Below, piece after piece: positions 49,476 to 58,050 of a DNA stretch of 64,000 nt (positions are counted from its first letter, which is position 1; each line of letters begins with the position of its first letter). Where the stretch lies: the NCBI RefSeq assembly GCF_000422765.1, contig NZ_KE383916.1, positions 146,624 through 210,623 on the forward strand. The letters run 5' to 3'. Origin of the DNA: Neptunomonas japonica DSM 18939 (GTDB lineage: Bacteria > Pseudomonadota > Gammaproteobacteria > Pseudomonadales > Balneatricaceae). The notes under the pieces were generated by a model, which saw only the letters and a list, made by a program, of their open reading frames with translations, did no database searches and was not told where the DNA came from. The translations under genes and the position numbers were made by a program.

Positions 49476-50507
49476 ATGGGCCAACGGTTATCTGCTTTAT
49501 TAGAGTGGATTGAAGAATTAAGGGCTTCTTTCGAAGTGGATATCGATGACGGTTGGGAGTTGCAGCCTGTTTCAGGTGATGCGAGCTTTAGGCGGTATTT
49601 TCGAGTTAGCTCTAATGGTAATTCGTGGATTGCTGTCGATGCGCCACCTGAGCATGAGAATAGCAAAGCTTTTGTAGAGATTGCTGATGCCTGGCGCAAA
49701 CAGGGTGTTCATGTTCCTAAAGTTATTAGTGTTGATTTGATGCAAGGGTTCATGCTGCTTAGTGATTTTGGTGATCGTTTATATTTACCTGCCTTAGTTG
49801 ATGGAGGCGCTGAGAAGTTGTATCGATGCGCTATTGATGAATTATTCAAGATTCAGCAATGTGAAAAGGGCTCACTTCCTCATTATGATAAGGCTATGTT
49901 GCAGCGAGAAATGTCTCTGTTTTGCGAGTGGTTTTTAGAGGGCTTGCTTGAAGTTGACTTGACTCCTTTGGATAGAGGTGGTCTCCGGTCGTCATTTGAA
50001 TCTTTAGAGCGAAGTGCTTTGGAGCAGCCGCTTGTTTGTGTGCATCGTGATTTCCACTCGCGTAACTTGATGATTACATCTGTAGACGCTCCGGGGGTAA
50101 TTGATTTTCAAGATGCTGTTAAAGGTCCAATAACTTATGATCTTGTATCGTTGTTTCGTGATTGCTATATAAGTTGGCCCGATGATGATGTCTATAAGTG
50201 GGTTGAGCAGTTCCGTCTAGGACTTATTTCAAAAGGGTTGTTGTCTGATGATGTTTCTACAGCTTCTTTTGAGCGCTGGTTTGATTTGATGGGAATGCAG
50301 AGGCATTTAAAGGCTATAGGGATTTTTGCGCGTTTAAGTATTCGTGATGATAAACATGGTTATTTGCAAGATATACCGAGAACTCTAAAATATATAGTGG
50401 GTGTTTGTGGCAAGTATTCAGAGCTAAATTCTTTTAAAGAATTGATCGACTTGAAAATAGCGCCTGCTATGCGCAGTGAACGCCGCTTTGATGACGCACC
50501 TCTATGA
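49476..50507 (+). CDS. amgK: N-acetylmuramate/N-acetylglucosamine kinase AmgK
   Basis: A 343-residue aminoglycoside-phosphotransferase-fold kinase. The catalytic loop is H190-RDFHSRN, and the metal site is IDFQDA at about 209. AmgK phosphorylates the anomeric position of MurNAc and GlcNAc, the first step of the Pseudomonas-type recycling route that bypasses MurA and so lowers sensitivity to fosfomycin. Ribosome binding site AGAGGA upstream. It overlaps murU, the next enzyme, by 4 bases, which settles the assignment. Confidence 0.93.
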   Translation: MGQRLSALLEWIEELRASFEVDIDDGWELQPVSGDASFRRYFRVSSNGNSWIAVDAPPEHENSKAFVEIADAWRKQGVHVPKVISVDLMQGFMLLSDFGDRLYLPALVDGGAEKLYRCAIDELFKIQQCEKGSLPHYDKAMLQREMSLFCEWFLEGLLEVDLTPLDRGGLRSSFESLERSALEQPLVCVHRDFHSRNLMITSVDAPGVIDFQDAVKGPITYDLVSLFRDCYISWPDDDVYKWVEQFRLGLISKGLLSDDVSTASFERWFDLMGMQRHLKAIGIFARLSIRDDKHGYLQDIPRTLKYIVGVCGKYSELNSFKELIDLKIAPAMRSERRFDDAPL

Positions 50508-51175
50508 AGGCAATGATATTGGCGGCGGGTCTTGGAACTAGATTGCGTCCTTTGACTCTAGAAACTCCTAAGCCTTTGGTGTTGGTTAATGGTAAGGCGT
50601 TAATTGAATATCATATAGAGAACCTCTCAAGGGCTGGCTTTAAAGATATTGTAATTAATCATGCTTGGTTGGGTGAGAAAATAGAAACTGCATTAGGTGA
50701 TGGTACTCGATGGGGAGTAAATATTTCTTATTCTGCTGAGGGGGAGCCGCTAGAAACGGGAGGAGGGGTTTTGAAGGTGTTAGATCGTCTGTCAGATGAT
50801 GGTGAAGCATTTGTTGTTATCAATGGGGATATCTTGTCTGATTTTGATTTTTCTTTGTTGCAGCAATTAACACCTGATGTTGCTCACTTGATATTAGTGG
50901 ATAACCCAGAGCACAATTCAGAAGGAGACTTTTCATGTATGCCAGATGGCTCGCTTAGTATGCAAGGTGATAAGCAGACTTTTTCAGGCATAAGTGTATT
51001 AACACCTAGGCTCTTTGTTGGTTGTGGTGAGGGTGCTTTTTCTTTGGGGCCATTGTTAAAATCCGCAATAGCTAAAGGAAATGTTAGTGGGTCGGTTTAT
51101 CATGGTGCTTGGATTGATGTTGGTACGCATGAGCGTTTAGAGCAAGCTGAAAATCATATGAAAGAGAGCAGATGA
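50504..51175 (+). CDS. murU: MurNAc-1-phosphate uridylyltransferase MurU
   Basis: A 223-residue sugar-phosphate nucleotidyltransferase. The signature LAAGLGTRLRPLT is at residues 6-18 and metal-binding Asp in NGDILSDFD at about 107. MurU makes UDP-MurNAc from the AmgK product for re-entry into peptidoglycan synthesis. Without the adjacent amgK, a glucose-1-phosphate thymidylyltransferase-like enzyme would be considered. Confidence 0.93.
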   Translation: MKAMILAAGLGTRLRPLTLETPKPLVLVNGKALIEYHIENLSRAGFKDIVINHAWLGEKIETALGDGTRWGVNISYSAEGEPLETGGGVLKVLDRLSDDGEAFVVINGDILSDFDFSLLQQLTPDVAHLILVDNPEHNSEGDFSCMPDGSLSMQGDKQTFSGISVLTPRLFVGCGEGAFSLGPLLKSAIAKGNVSGSVYHGAWIDVGTHERLEQAENHMKESR

Positions 51176-51176
51176 A

Positions 51177-52022
51177 ATGGCATTTGACCCGCAGTCAGTA
51201 GGACAAAACTTTGGCGCATCAATTTTAAAATATCGTAACGGAATAATAATCGGCGCTGTAGTGGGGTTGTTAAGTGGAGGCTTTTGGGGACTTGTTTTTG
51301 GTGGTGTTGTTGGTGGTGTGTTAAGTAAGTCTATTGTTAAAGCGTTAACTGGGGGCGCTTCTCCTCAAACGGCATTCTTTAGAGCAACATTTGCTGTAAT
51401 GGGGAAAGTGGCTAAGGCCGATGGCCGTGTTACAGAGGAAGAAATACAGTTTGCGCGTGACGTCATGGCGCGAATGAACTTGCCTGAAGAGCGCCGGCGT
51501 GAGGCTATGGAGTACTTTTCCGAAGGGAAGGATGCTGCATTTGATATTGCGGATGTGTTAAAGCCGTTGTCTCGTGTTATTCAATCACAGGCTTCTGTGA
51601 AAATCATGTTTGTTGAAATTCAGCTACAAGTTGCGATGGCTGATGGGCAAATGGAACCCTCTGAGCTGGCTGTGGTGCAAGAGGTTTGTACGCTTTTACG
51701 TATGTCTGGTGCAGAAATGGCTGCTCTTATGTCTAGAATGCAGGCCCAACAAGCTTTTCAGCAGCAAAGCTATCAGCAGCATCAGCATTTTCAGCAAGCG
51801 TCTGAGCAGGGTTTATTAAAAGAAGCTTATGGTGTGCTAGGTGTTAAAGACAGTGATTCTGAAGCTGATATTAAAAAGGCTTATCGTCGATTAATGAGTC
51901 AGCATCACCCTGATAAGTTAGTGGCAAAAGGTTTGCCGCCGGAAATGATGCAGCTTGCCAAAGAAAAGACTCAGGAGATTCAGGCTGCATATGATCGTGT
52001 TAAAACGGCGCGCAAAAACTGA
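51177..52022 (+). CDS. djlA: DjlA-type membrane-anchored J-domain protein
   Basis: A 281-residue DnaK co-chaperone. It has one glycine-rich N-terminal membrane segment (about residues 20-45), a TerB-like helical domain (about 65-185), a Gln/His-rich linker, and a C-terminal J domain with the HPD tripeptide in QHHPDKL. DjlA stimulates DnaK at the inner membrane. It starts one base after murU and ends two bases before the convergent DUF3530 gene. Confidence 0.94.
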   Translation: MAFDPQSVGQNFGASILKYRNGIIIGAVVGLLSGGFWGLVFGGVVGGVLSKSIVKALTGGASPQTAFFRATFAVMGKVAKADGRVTEEEIQFARDVMARMNLPEERRREAMEYFSEGKDAAFDIADVLKPLSRVIQSQASVKIMFVEIQLQVAMADGQMEPSELAVVQEVCTLLRMSGAEMAALMSRMQAQQAFQQQSYQQHQHFQQASEQGLLKEAYGVLGVKDSDSEADIKKAYRRLMSQHHPDKLVAKGLPPEMMQLAKEKTQEIQAAYDRVKTARKN

Positions 52023-52024
52023 TT

Positions 52025-53140
52025 CTAAATAGGGTTCTGTTTTGGAGCGCGAGTGGCGCCTGGTTGTTGGTTGATACTAGGGGCTGGTTTTGGATGGGTG
52101 TTAATGATTTGTTCTTCAGCTTTGATAATGTAGGTTGTTAGAAGGCCGCGAGTATAGCGAAGCAGCCATTCCTGTCCTGATAGCTGGTTGGCTATTTGTG
52201 GAAGGCGGCTTTGGTGGTAATTGTTTAAATTGCTTTTGCGTGCTGTTTCGATTCGTAATCTAGAGGCTTTTTTGTAGAGTTTTGTTGTGTGTCCTGGGGC
52301 AGCACTATAAATGTCTAAACTGATGGTTTTTAGTTCAGGTATTAAGTCCAGAAGTGTTGGGGCGCTAACGTCTTGAGATTGTTGTGCGTTAATAATGAGT
52401 AATTTTATATCAGTTTGATCTTGTAGATTGGTTGCAAGTGCTGTTGCCCAGGTTGCTCCTGTACCGACGCCAATTATCACAAAGCGCTTAATTCCTTTTT
52501 GTTGTAAGGCTTGGATGGCTGCTGTACCGCGCTGCATAATAAGTTTATGGTTTTCAGGAGTGGGGCTGGTTTTAGACGTTGTTTCTTGGTTGTCTGGTGT
52601 TTTGCCTTCTGAAGAAGGTGTTTGTGGGCTTGCTTCGTTAATTTCTGGCTTATCCCTTATGATTTTTAGTGATGGTAGTGTTCTTATTGGGTTTGCGTTA
52701 ATAATTGTTTGTGGGAGAGAGAGGGCGAGGGTTGACCATCCATAGTTACTTAAGCCTATTCTAAGTGGGTTGGTAATAATTGGCCAGTTTGGGTGTGTTC
52801 TATCATCGGGGAATATAATAGCGCCACCATGTATTGGGGCCGTACTGCTTTCTTTATAAAAAGTATCAAACTCATTTTCACCAGAGCCTAGTTGAATGAT
52901 TTCGGAGTCTGCATCTTGTTGTGTCTGAGACAGGTCGTCTAGGAGTGACGCTAGAGGGTTTGGCTCGCTTCTCAGGGTTGTGCTTATTTGTTTTTGCTGT
53001 GTTGTACTTGAATCGTTGGTTGTTTCTTTTGATAGTACTGGTTTGGGGTCTTCTTGTGCCCATGATAGTTGGCTGTAGCTAATAACTAACCATAAGGTCG
53101 AAATAAAAATATAATAAATTTTGTATGTTTTTGTTTTCAT
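52025..53140 (-). CDS. DUF3530 family periplasmic alpha/beta-hydrolase-like protein
   Basis: A 371-residue secreted protein with a signal peptide ending near SWAQ. A domain containing PNWPIITNPLRIGLSNYGWS and FVIIGVGTGATWATAL looks like an alpha/beta-hydrolase fold. The nucleophile elbow is G-V-G-T-G, with no Ser at the expected place, so catalysis is doubtful. A central Pro/Ser/Thr/Glu-rich insert (about residues 165-200) and a Pro-rich tail are low-complexity. DUF3530 has no established function. It stands alone, convergent with djlA and divergent from rpe. Confidence 0.75.
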   Translation of the reverse strand: MKTKTYKIYYIFISTLWLVISYSQLSWAQEDPKPVLSKETTNDSSTTQQKQISTTLRSEPNPLASLLDDLSQTQQDADSEIIQLGSGENEFDTFYKESSTAPIHGGAIIFPDDRTHPNWPIITNPLRIGLSNYGWSTLALSLPQTIINANPIRTLPSLKIIRDKPEINEASPQTPSSEGKTPDNQETTSKTSPTPENHKLIMQRGTAAIQALQQKGIKRFVIIGVGTGATWATALATNLQDQTDIKLLIINAQQSQDVSAPTLLDLIPELKTISLDIYSAAPGHTTKLYKKASRLRIETARKSNLNNYHQSRLPQIANQLSGQEWLLRYTRGLLTTYIIKAEEQIINTHPKPAPSINQQPGATRAPKQNPI

Positions 53141-53247
53141 ATGCTGATTATCGGGAAAAATAACTATCCTGCAAGTCTGGCGCTGTTTATATGATGCTGC
53201 TTGGGTACAATGGTGCTTCTTAAATACTGTGATGGAAAGTGAATATT

Positions 53248-53931
53248 ATGTCCGATTTTAAAATAGCCCCTTCAATCTTATCTGCAGACTTTGCTCGTTT
53301 GGGTGAAGAAGTTGAGAATGTTTTGAAAGCTGGTGCTGATATCGTTCATTTTGATGTGATGGATAACCATTACGTTCCAAACTTAACGATTGGTCCTATG
53401 GTATGCAAAGCTTTAAGAAATCACGGTATAACAGCGCCTATCGATGTGCACTTGATGGTCAAGCCGGTTGATCGAATGATTGCTGATTTTATTGCTGCAG
53501 GGGCTACTTACATAACATTTCATCCAGAGGCGTCTGAGCATATTGATCGATCTTTGCAGATGATTCGTGATGGTGGGTGTAAGTCGGGACTGGTGTTTAA
53601 CCCAGCGACTCCTTTGCATTATCTGGATTATGTGATGGATAAAGTGGATATGATTTTGCTGATGTCGGTTAACCCAGGTTTTGGTGGGCAGTCCTTTATT
53701 CCAGGCACGCTGGATAAGCTTAGAGATGTTCGGAAATTAATTGATGAAAGCGGTCAAAATATTCGTCTAGAAGTGGACGGAGGGGTTGGCGTAGCTAATA
53801 TCGCAGAAATAGCGGCAGCGGGCGCTGATACCTTTGTGGCAGGTTCTGCTATTTTTAATACTGATAATTACGCAGAAACCATCGCTGCAATGCGTGCAGA
53901 GCTGGTTAAAGCTGGTGGTCTTAATTGCTAG
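53248..53931 (+). CDS. rpe: Ribulose-phosphate 3-epimerase Rpe
   Basis: A 227-residue TIM-barrel enzyme that interconverts ribulose-5-phosphate and xylulose-5-phosphate. Visible motifs: [15 protein letters not shown] at the N-terminus, [11 protein letters not shown] with metal-binding Asp, HLMV, and [13 protein letters not shown] 53248 is 8 bases after GGAAAG; a GTG at 53239 is a less likely start. It overlaps gph by 7 bases, the usual rpe-gph pair. Confidence 0.97.
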   Translation: MSDFKIAPSILSADFARLGEEVENVLKAGADIVHFDVMDNHYVPNLTIGPMVCKALRNHGITAPIDVHLMVKPVDRMIADFIAAGATYITFHPEASEHIDRSLQMIRDGGCKSGLVFNPATPLHYLDYVMDKVDMILLMSVNPGFGGQSFIPGTLDKLRDVRKLIDESGQNIRLEVDGGVGVANIAEIAAAGADTFVAGSAIFNTDNYAETIAAMRAELVKAGGLNC

Positions 53932-54602
53932 TAAAGAGTCTATTTGGTGGAGAGCTTCCTCGGCTGGTGATGTTTGACTTGGATGGGACGCTAGTTGATA
54001 GCGTTCCGGATCTGACATCGGCCATTAATAGTGCGTTAAGCAGCCTTGGTCTTTCCACTGTAGAAGAGGCTCAAGTGCGCTTGTGGGTTGGTAATGGAGC
54101 TCAGAAACTTGTTGAGCGGGCGTTAAGGTATGTTGTGCCAGAATGGTCTGATACTACGTACGATCAAGCTTTTTTGCGTTTTATGACTAGCTACGAAGGT
54201 TGTCTTGCTGAGAAAAGCTGCTTGTATTCAGGTGTTCGAGAAGCATTAAGCGGTTTTAAAGAGCTAGGTGTGCCAATGGTTATAGTGACTAATAAGCCTG
54301 TCGCTTTCGTTGGGCCGTTATTGGCCGGCTTAGGAATTGATGCATTTTTTTCTTTAGTACTGGGTGGTGATTCACTTAGTGCGAAAAAACCGGACCCGCT
54401 GCCTTTGAATGCAGTCTTAAGTGAATACAAAATTCGCCCAGAGCAGGCATTGATGGTTGGAGATTCTGTGAGTGATTTTTTGGCGGCAGAGTCTGCGGGG
54501 TGTCCTGTTGTTTTGGTTTCGTATGGCTATAACCATGGAAAGGATGTTGTTGAAATAGGTGCTGACAGAGTTGTTTCGAATTTGATTGAGCTTTTTGAAT
54601 GA
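53925..54602 (+). CDS. gph: Phosphoglycolate phosphatase Gph
   Basis: A 225-residue HAD-superfamily phosphatase that clears 2-phosphoglycolate formed during DNA repair. The nucleophile motif is [15 protein letters not shown] (residues 16-30), motif II is VIVTNKP, and motif IV is [12 protein letters not shown]. The TTG at 53925 keeps the FGGELPRLV leader typical of Gph; a later start would remove it. After rpe and before the EPS locus. Confidence 0.92.
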   Translation: MLVKSLFGGELPRLVMFDLDGTLVDSVPDLTSAINSALSSLGLSTVEEAQVRLWVGNGAQKLVERALRYVVPEWSDTTYDQAFLRFMTSYEGCLAEKSCLYSGVREALSGFKELGVPMVIVTNKPVAFVGPLLAGLGIDAFFSLVLGGDSLSAKKPDPLPLNAVLSEYKIRPEQALMVGDSVSDFLAAESAGCPVVLVSYGYNHGKDVVEIGADRVVSNLIELFE

Positions 54603-54619
54603 GTTTGTTTTAAAATTTA

Positions 54620-54648
54620 TCTACAGGCCATGTTTTAAAGGGTATAAT
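54620..54648 (+). promoter_or_regulatory. Sigma-70-like promoter candidate for the EPS locus
   Basis: -10 TATAAT (54643-54648) is perfect consensus; -35 TCTACA (54620-54625) matches TTGACA at 4 of 6 with a 17-base spacer. It is placed about 190 bases before the first EPS gene. Confidence 0.5.
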
Positions 54649-54710
54649 TTGTTTTTTTTGTTTTAAATTAAAAAAATAAAAGAAGGTGAGAGGTGAGTTC
54701 TTGAGAATTT

Positions 54711-54736
54711 AGTGGGGTTAAATGATTTAATCCACT
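54711..54736 (+). other. Hairpin in the EPS leader
   Basis: AGTGG...TTAAA pairs with TTTAA...CCACT around a 3-base loop, with a small internal loop of GG against T. No T-run follows, so it is more likely a leader-RNA structure or protein site than a terminator. Confidence 0.4.
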
Positions 54737-54836
54737 GATGTTATTCGTAATGTTAGGAGATTATGCTAAATTTAGTTGTATTAAAGCGCGTAGGTTAATG
54801 ATTGCGTTTCTAATTTAGATGTGAGGAGAGCTGTAG

Positions 54837-55478
54837 ATGCTTATTTTTCCAGGGAAAATATCAAAAAATTTTTTGGTGTTGATTGCGGCGTCATTCGTAG
54901 GAATGATGTCAGGTTGTGCTAGTAATAACTCATACCCCCCCGTTTCTGAAGAATCGCGATATGAGCAGCCCGACTATAACTATGTTATTGGTGCGGGAGA
55001 TGAGGTTCAAATTTTTGTTTGGGGTAATACTGAACTTTCGACAACTGTTCCTGTTCGTCCGGACGGTAAGATTACAACTCGTTTAGTTGAAGACTTAGAA
55101 GCAAGCGGTAAGACATCGACTGAGCTTGCTAGGGAGATTGAAACTATATATTCAGAGTATATTAAGAACCCTGTCGTTACTGTCATCGTCGATGACTTTA
55201 TCTCCATACCTACTCAGCAAATTAGAGTTGTTGGGGAAGGTGCTAAGCCTCTTAAAATTCCTTATAGCAAGCATATGACGCTTCTTGATCTTATGATTGA
55301 GGTTGGTGGGTTAACTGAATTTGCCGATGGTGATAAGGCTGTCTTGGTTAGAAGCTTTGAAGGTGAGCAGAGCACTTATGGTTTAAGGCTTGATAGCCTT
55401 CTGAAGGATGGAGATATAACCGCTAACTTGGCATTGAAGCCGGGCGATATAGTGATTATCCCTGAAGCGTGGTTCTAG
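54837..55478 (+). CDS. XrtA-associated polysaccharide export lipoprotein (Wza-like)
   Basis: A 213-residue lipoprotein. The lipobox MMSGC places the acylated cysteine at residue 27. The polysaccharide export domain (YVIGAGDEVQIFVWGN, about 47-62, to about 125) is followed by one SLBB domain (about 130-205). It corresponds to the short export proteins of exosortase A loci, shorter than E. coli Wza (about 380), so it lacks the C-terminal outer-membrane helix. A run of seven C is present at 54935-54941. Confidence 0.9.
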   Translation: MLIFPGKISKNFLVLIAASFVGMMSGCASNNSYPPVSEESRYEQPDYNYVIGAGDEVQIFVWGNTELSTTVPVRPDGKITTRLVEDLEASGKTSTELAREIETIYSEYIKNPVVTVIVDDFISIPTQQIRVVGEGAKPLKIPYSKHMTLLDLMIEVGGLTEFADGDKAVLVRSFEGEQSTYGLRLDSLLKDGDITANLALKPGDIVIIPEAWF

Positions 55479-55508
55479 TTTTAATAATTACTTGGCGTGC
55501 TATAACTT

Positions 55509-57092
55509 ATGCGTGACATTTTAAATCAGCTTTCTGAATATATTTGGGGTGTCTGGCGTTTTCGCTGGATTGGACTTCTTGTTATCTGGCTTGTGGCTAT
55601 CAGTGGGTGGGTGTTTGTTTCACTCACCCCCGAAAAGTATTTGGCCACGGCAAGAGTAAATGTAGATACAAATACCATACTTAGGCCTTTACTTCGAGGC
55701 TTGGCTATTCAGCCTGATGTTGATCAGCGTATAGCGCTTATGAGTCGGACACTGTTGAGTCGTCCGAATCTTGAAAAGCTTATGCGTATGGCTGATATGG
55801 ACCTATATATAAGAAATGAATCTGACAAGGATAAATTACTCGATGAAATTTTGGGTTCAATAACGCTTGCTGGCGATAGGCGAAATGCATCCTTGTATTC
55901 GATTTCTTTTAAGCATGAAAACCGTGATACGGCGAAAAAAGTAGTTCAGTCGTTGATTACTGTTTTTGTTGAGAGTGCCTTAGGTGATAAGCGTAAGGAT
56001 AGCACTGGAGCGCAAGAATTCTTGGATCGCCAAATTGCTGATTATGAACAGCGCCTTGTCGATGCGGAGAAGCGCTTAGCAGACTTTAAACAGCGTAATG
56101 TTGGAATACTCCCTGGAGAGACGGGTGGTTATTACAAGCGCTTAGAGGGTGAAACGAATAAGTTGGAAATAGCTCAGTTGCAGCTTCGGGAGTTGGGGAC
56201 ACGTCGTGGTGAACTGAAGCGTCAGATTGAAGGTGAAGAGCCTGTTTTCTTATCAAGTCAAATTGAAAACTCGCCTGAAATTAGAGCTTTAGAAGGCCGT
56301 ATTTTGGCATTAGAAGGCTCTCTAGATGGGCTGTTGTTGAAATATACAAAGAAACATCCTGATGTTCAGCAGACAAACGATATGATTGCTGTTTTGAAAT
56401 CGCAAAAGAGATCTGAAGAAGCAAAGGTTAAGGCGTCGCTGCCTGATCAGTTTTCAGGCTTGCTAGACAGTCCTGTTTATCAGCAAATGCGAAGTATGTT
56501 GGCCGAGACGGAAGCTTCTGAAGCTGAGCTTACAACACGTGTTGAGGAATATCAGAAACGAGTGAAAGAGCTTGCTCAAAAGGTTGATAATATTCCGTTA
56601 ATCGAAGGAGAGCTCCAACAGCTAGACCGCGATTACGATGTTATTTCAAAACAACATAAAACTTTATTGAGTCGAAGAGAGTCTGCATTGATCTCGGAAA
56701 ATGTTGGTCAACAAGCAAATGACGTTAAATTTCGTGTGATTGACCCTCCGTTTGTTCCGCAGCGTCCTAATGAGCCTAACAAAACATTAATGAATGCAGC
56801 AGTGTTAGTGTTAGCGCTCGGTGGTGGCTTGGGTATGGCTTTGTTGATATCTCTATTTCGTCCAGTTATTAGTAATCGAGCTACGTTGGCTCAGGTTACT
56901 GGTCTCCCAGTGTTAGGGACAGTGAGGATGCTTGACTCTCCTGTGTTGAAGAGGAAGGCGCTCAGGAATAACCTTGCTTTCTTTTCTCTGGTTGCCTGTT
57001 TGTTTGTAGTTTATATAGGTATTTCTGTATTTCATGGGATGGATTTTCTTGTGGCTGGAGTTGATGGTTATCTAAGGATGGTATTTGTATGA
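55509..57092 (+). CDS. XrtA-associated chain-length determinant protein
   Basis: A 527-residue Wzz-like co-polymerase. It has an N-terminal membrane segment (about 18-37), a large coiled-coil periplasmic part (about 160-400), and a C-terminal membrane segment (about 425-445) with an extra hydrophobic segment near 490. The Pro-rich PPFVPQRPNEPNK before the C-terminal segment is typical. The kinase domain is not fused but encoded next, as in XrtA loci. It controls polymer length with the tyrosine kinase. Confidence 0.9.
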   Translation: MRDILNQLSEYIWGVWRFRWIGLLVIWLVAISGWVFVSLTPEKYLATARVNVDTNTILRPLLRGLAIQPDVDQRIALMSRTLLSRPNLEKLMRMADMDLYIRNESDKDKLLDEILGSITLAGDRRNASLYSISFKHENRDTAKKVVQSLITVFVESALGDKRKDSTGAQEFLDRQIADYEQRLVDAEKRLADFKQRNVGILPGETGGYYKRLEGETNKLEIAQLQLRELGTRRGELKRQIEGEEPVFLSSQIENSPEIRALEGRILALEGSLDGLLLKYTKKHPDVQQTNDMIAVLKSQKRSEEAKVKASLPDQFSGLLDSPVYQQMRSMLAETEASEAELTTRVEEYQKRVKELAQKVDNIPLIEGELQQLDRDYDVISKQHKTLLSRRESALISENVGQQANDVKFRVIDPPFVPQRPNEPNKTLMNAAVLVLALGGGLGMALLISLFRPVISNRATLAQVTGLPVLGTVRMLDSPVLKRKALRNNLAFFSLVACLFVVYIGISVFHGMDFLVAGVDGYLRMVFV

Positions 57093-58036
57093 GTATTATA
57101 GAAAGAGCTATACAAAAGCTAGATCCGAAGGCAAGCGTTGAAACACGTAATACTCCTCTAAAGGAGACGTCGGTAGCTGCAACTGTAGAAAAGAAATTAG
57201 CTCCAAATGAAGAACAGAAACAGTATAAGGGCGTCGCAGATGCAAAGGTTACTCCAGCCTTAGCTGATAGCATTATTCACATACCTTTGGCGCGTTTAAG
57301 TGCACTGGGAATGGTGACCCCTAATGCGCCAAGGACCCCTATTGCAGAAGAGTATCGTGCGATTAAGCGCCCGCTTCTTCTTAATATTGAAGGAGAAGGG
57401 GCTGCTCAAGTGGAGCATGCTAACCTAGTGATGGTGGCTAGTGCTCTTTCTGGGGAAGGAAAAACGTTCTCTGCTATTAACTTAGCAATGAGTATCGCAA
57501 TGGAGCAGGATAAGTCGGTTCTTTTCGTTGATGCTGATGTCTCTAAAGCGGCTGCAGGTGAGTTGCTGGGTGTTCCTGATGAGGCGCCTGGTTTGATTGA
57601 TCTTTTGGAAAATAAGGGTATTAAGTTTAAAGACGTGGTTCTGAAATCTAATATTCCTAATTTGCGCATCTTACCCGCGGGTAATTTGCACCAGCGCTCA
57701 ACAGAGTTGTTAGCTAGTGAGAATATGCGTTCATTGATGCTCGAAATATCACGACGCTACTCTGATCGAGTCATTGTATTTGATTCTCCTCCGTTATTAT
57801 TAACAACAGAAGCGCGTGTTCTATCCAACTTCATGGGACAAATCGCTTTTATTGTGGCTGCTGAACAAACCTCTCAAGAGGCGGTTGTTGAGGCTTTGCA
57901 ACATCTTAGCAGCGATAGCATTGTTGGTATGGTGCTAAATAAGTCTCAGCGTCAAACCGCTGGAGGTTATGGGTACGGTTATGGGTATGGCTATGGTGGA
58001 AGGCAAGGTGAAAACCAAACTGTTGCGGTGAAATAA
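57089..58036 (+). CDS. XrtA-associated bacterial tyrosine autokinase
   Basis: A 315-residue BY-kinase. Walker A is ALSGEGKT (119-126), Walker A' VLFVDAD (144-150), and Walker B VIVFDSPP at about 228. The C-terminal tail has five tyrosines in a Tyr-Gly alternation (Tyr294-302), the autophosphorylation cluster. Such kinases drive chain-length control by cycling between phosphorylated and free forms. The start MSIIERAIQKL is characteristic of XrtA-locus kinases. It overlaps the chain-length gene by 4 bases. Confidence 0.92.
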   Translation: MSIIERAIQKLDPKASVETRNTPLKETSVAATVEKKLAPNEEQKQYKGVADAKVTPALADSIIHIPLARLSALGMVTPNAPRTPIAEEYRAIKRPLLLNIEGEGAAQVEHANLVMVASALSGEGKTFSAINLAMSIAMEQDKSVLFVDADVSKAAAGELLGVPDEAPGLIDLLENKGIKFKDVVLKSNIPNLRILPAGNLHQRSTELLASENMRSLMLEISRRYSDRVIVFDSPPLLLTTEARVLSNFMGQIAFIVAAEQTSQEAVVEALQHLSSDSIVGMVLNKSQRQTAGGYGYGYGYGYGGRQGENQTVAVK

Positions 58037-58050
58037 AGGATTGTTGAATA

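Larger units (their letters stand above)
54603..54836. promoter_or_regulatory. Leader region of the exopolysaccharide locus
   Basis: A 234-base AT-rich gap without a gene. It holds a promoter candidate (-35 TCTACA 54620-54625, 17-base spacer, -10 TATAAT 54643-54648), an A/T-only stretch (about 54651-54680), and a hairpin at 54711-54736. The ribosome binding site GTGAGGAGAG lies shortly before the first EPS gene at 54837, leaving an untranslated leader of about 180 bases. Confidence 0.5.
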
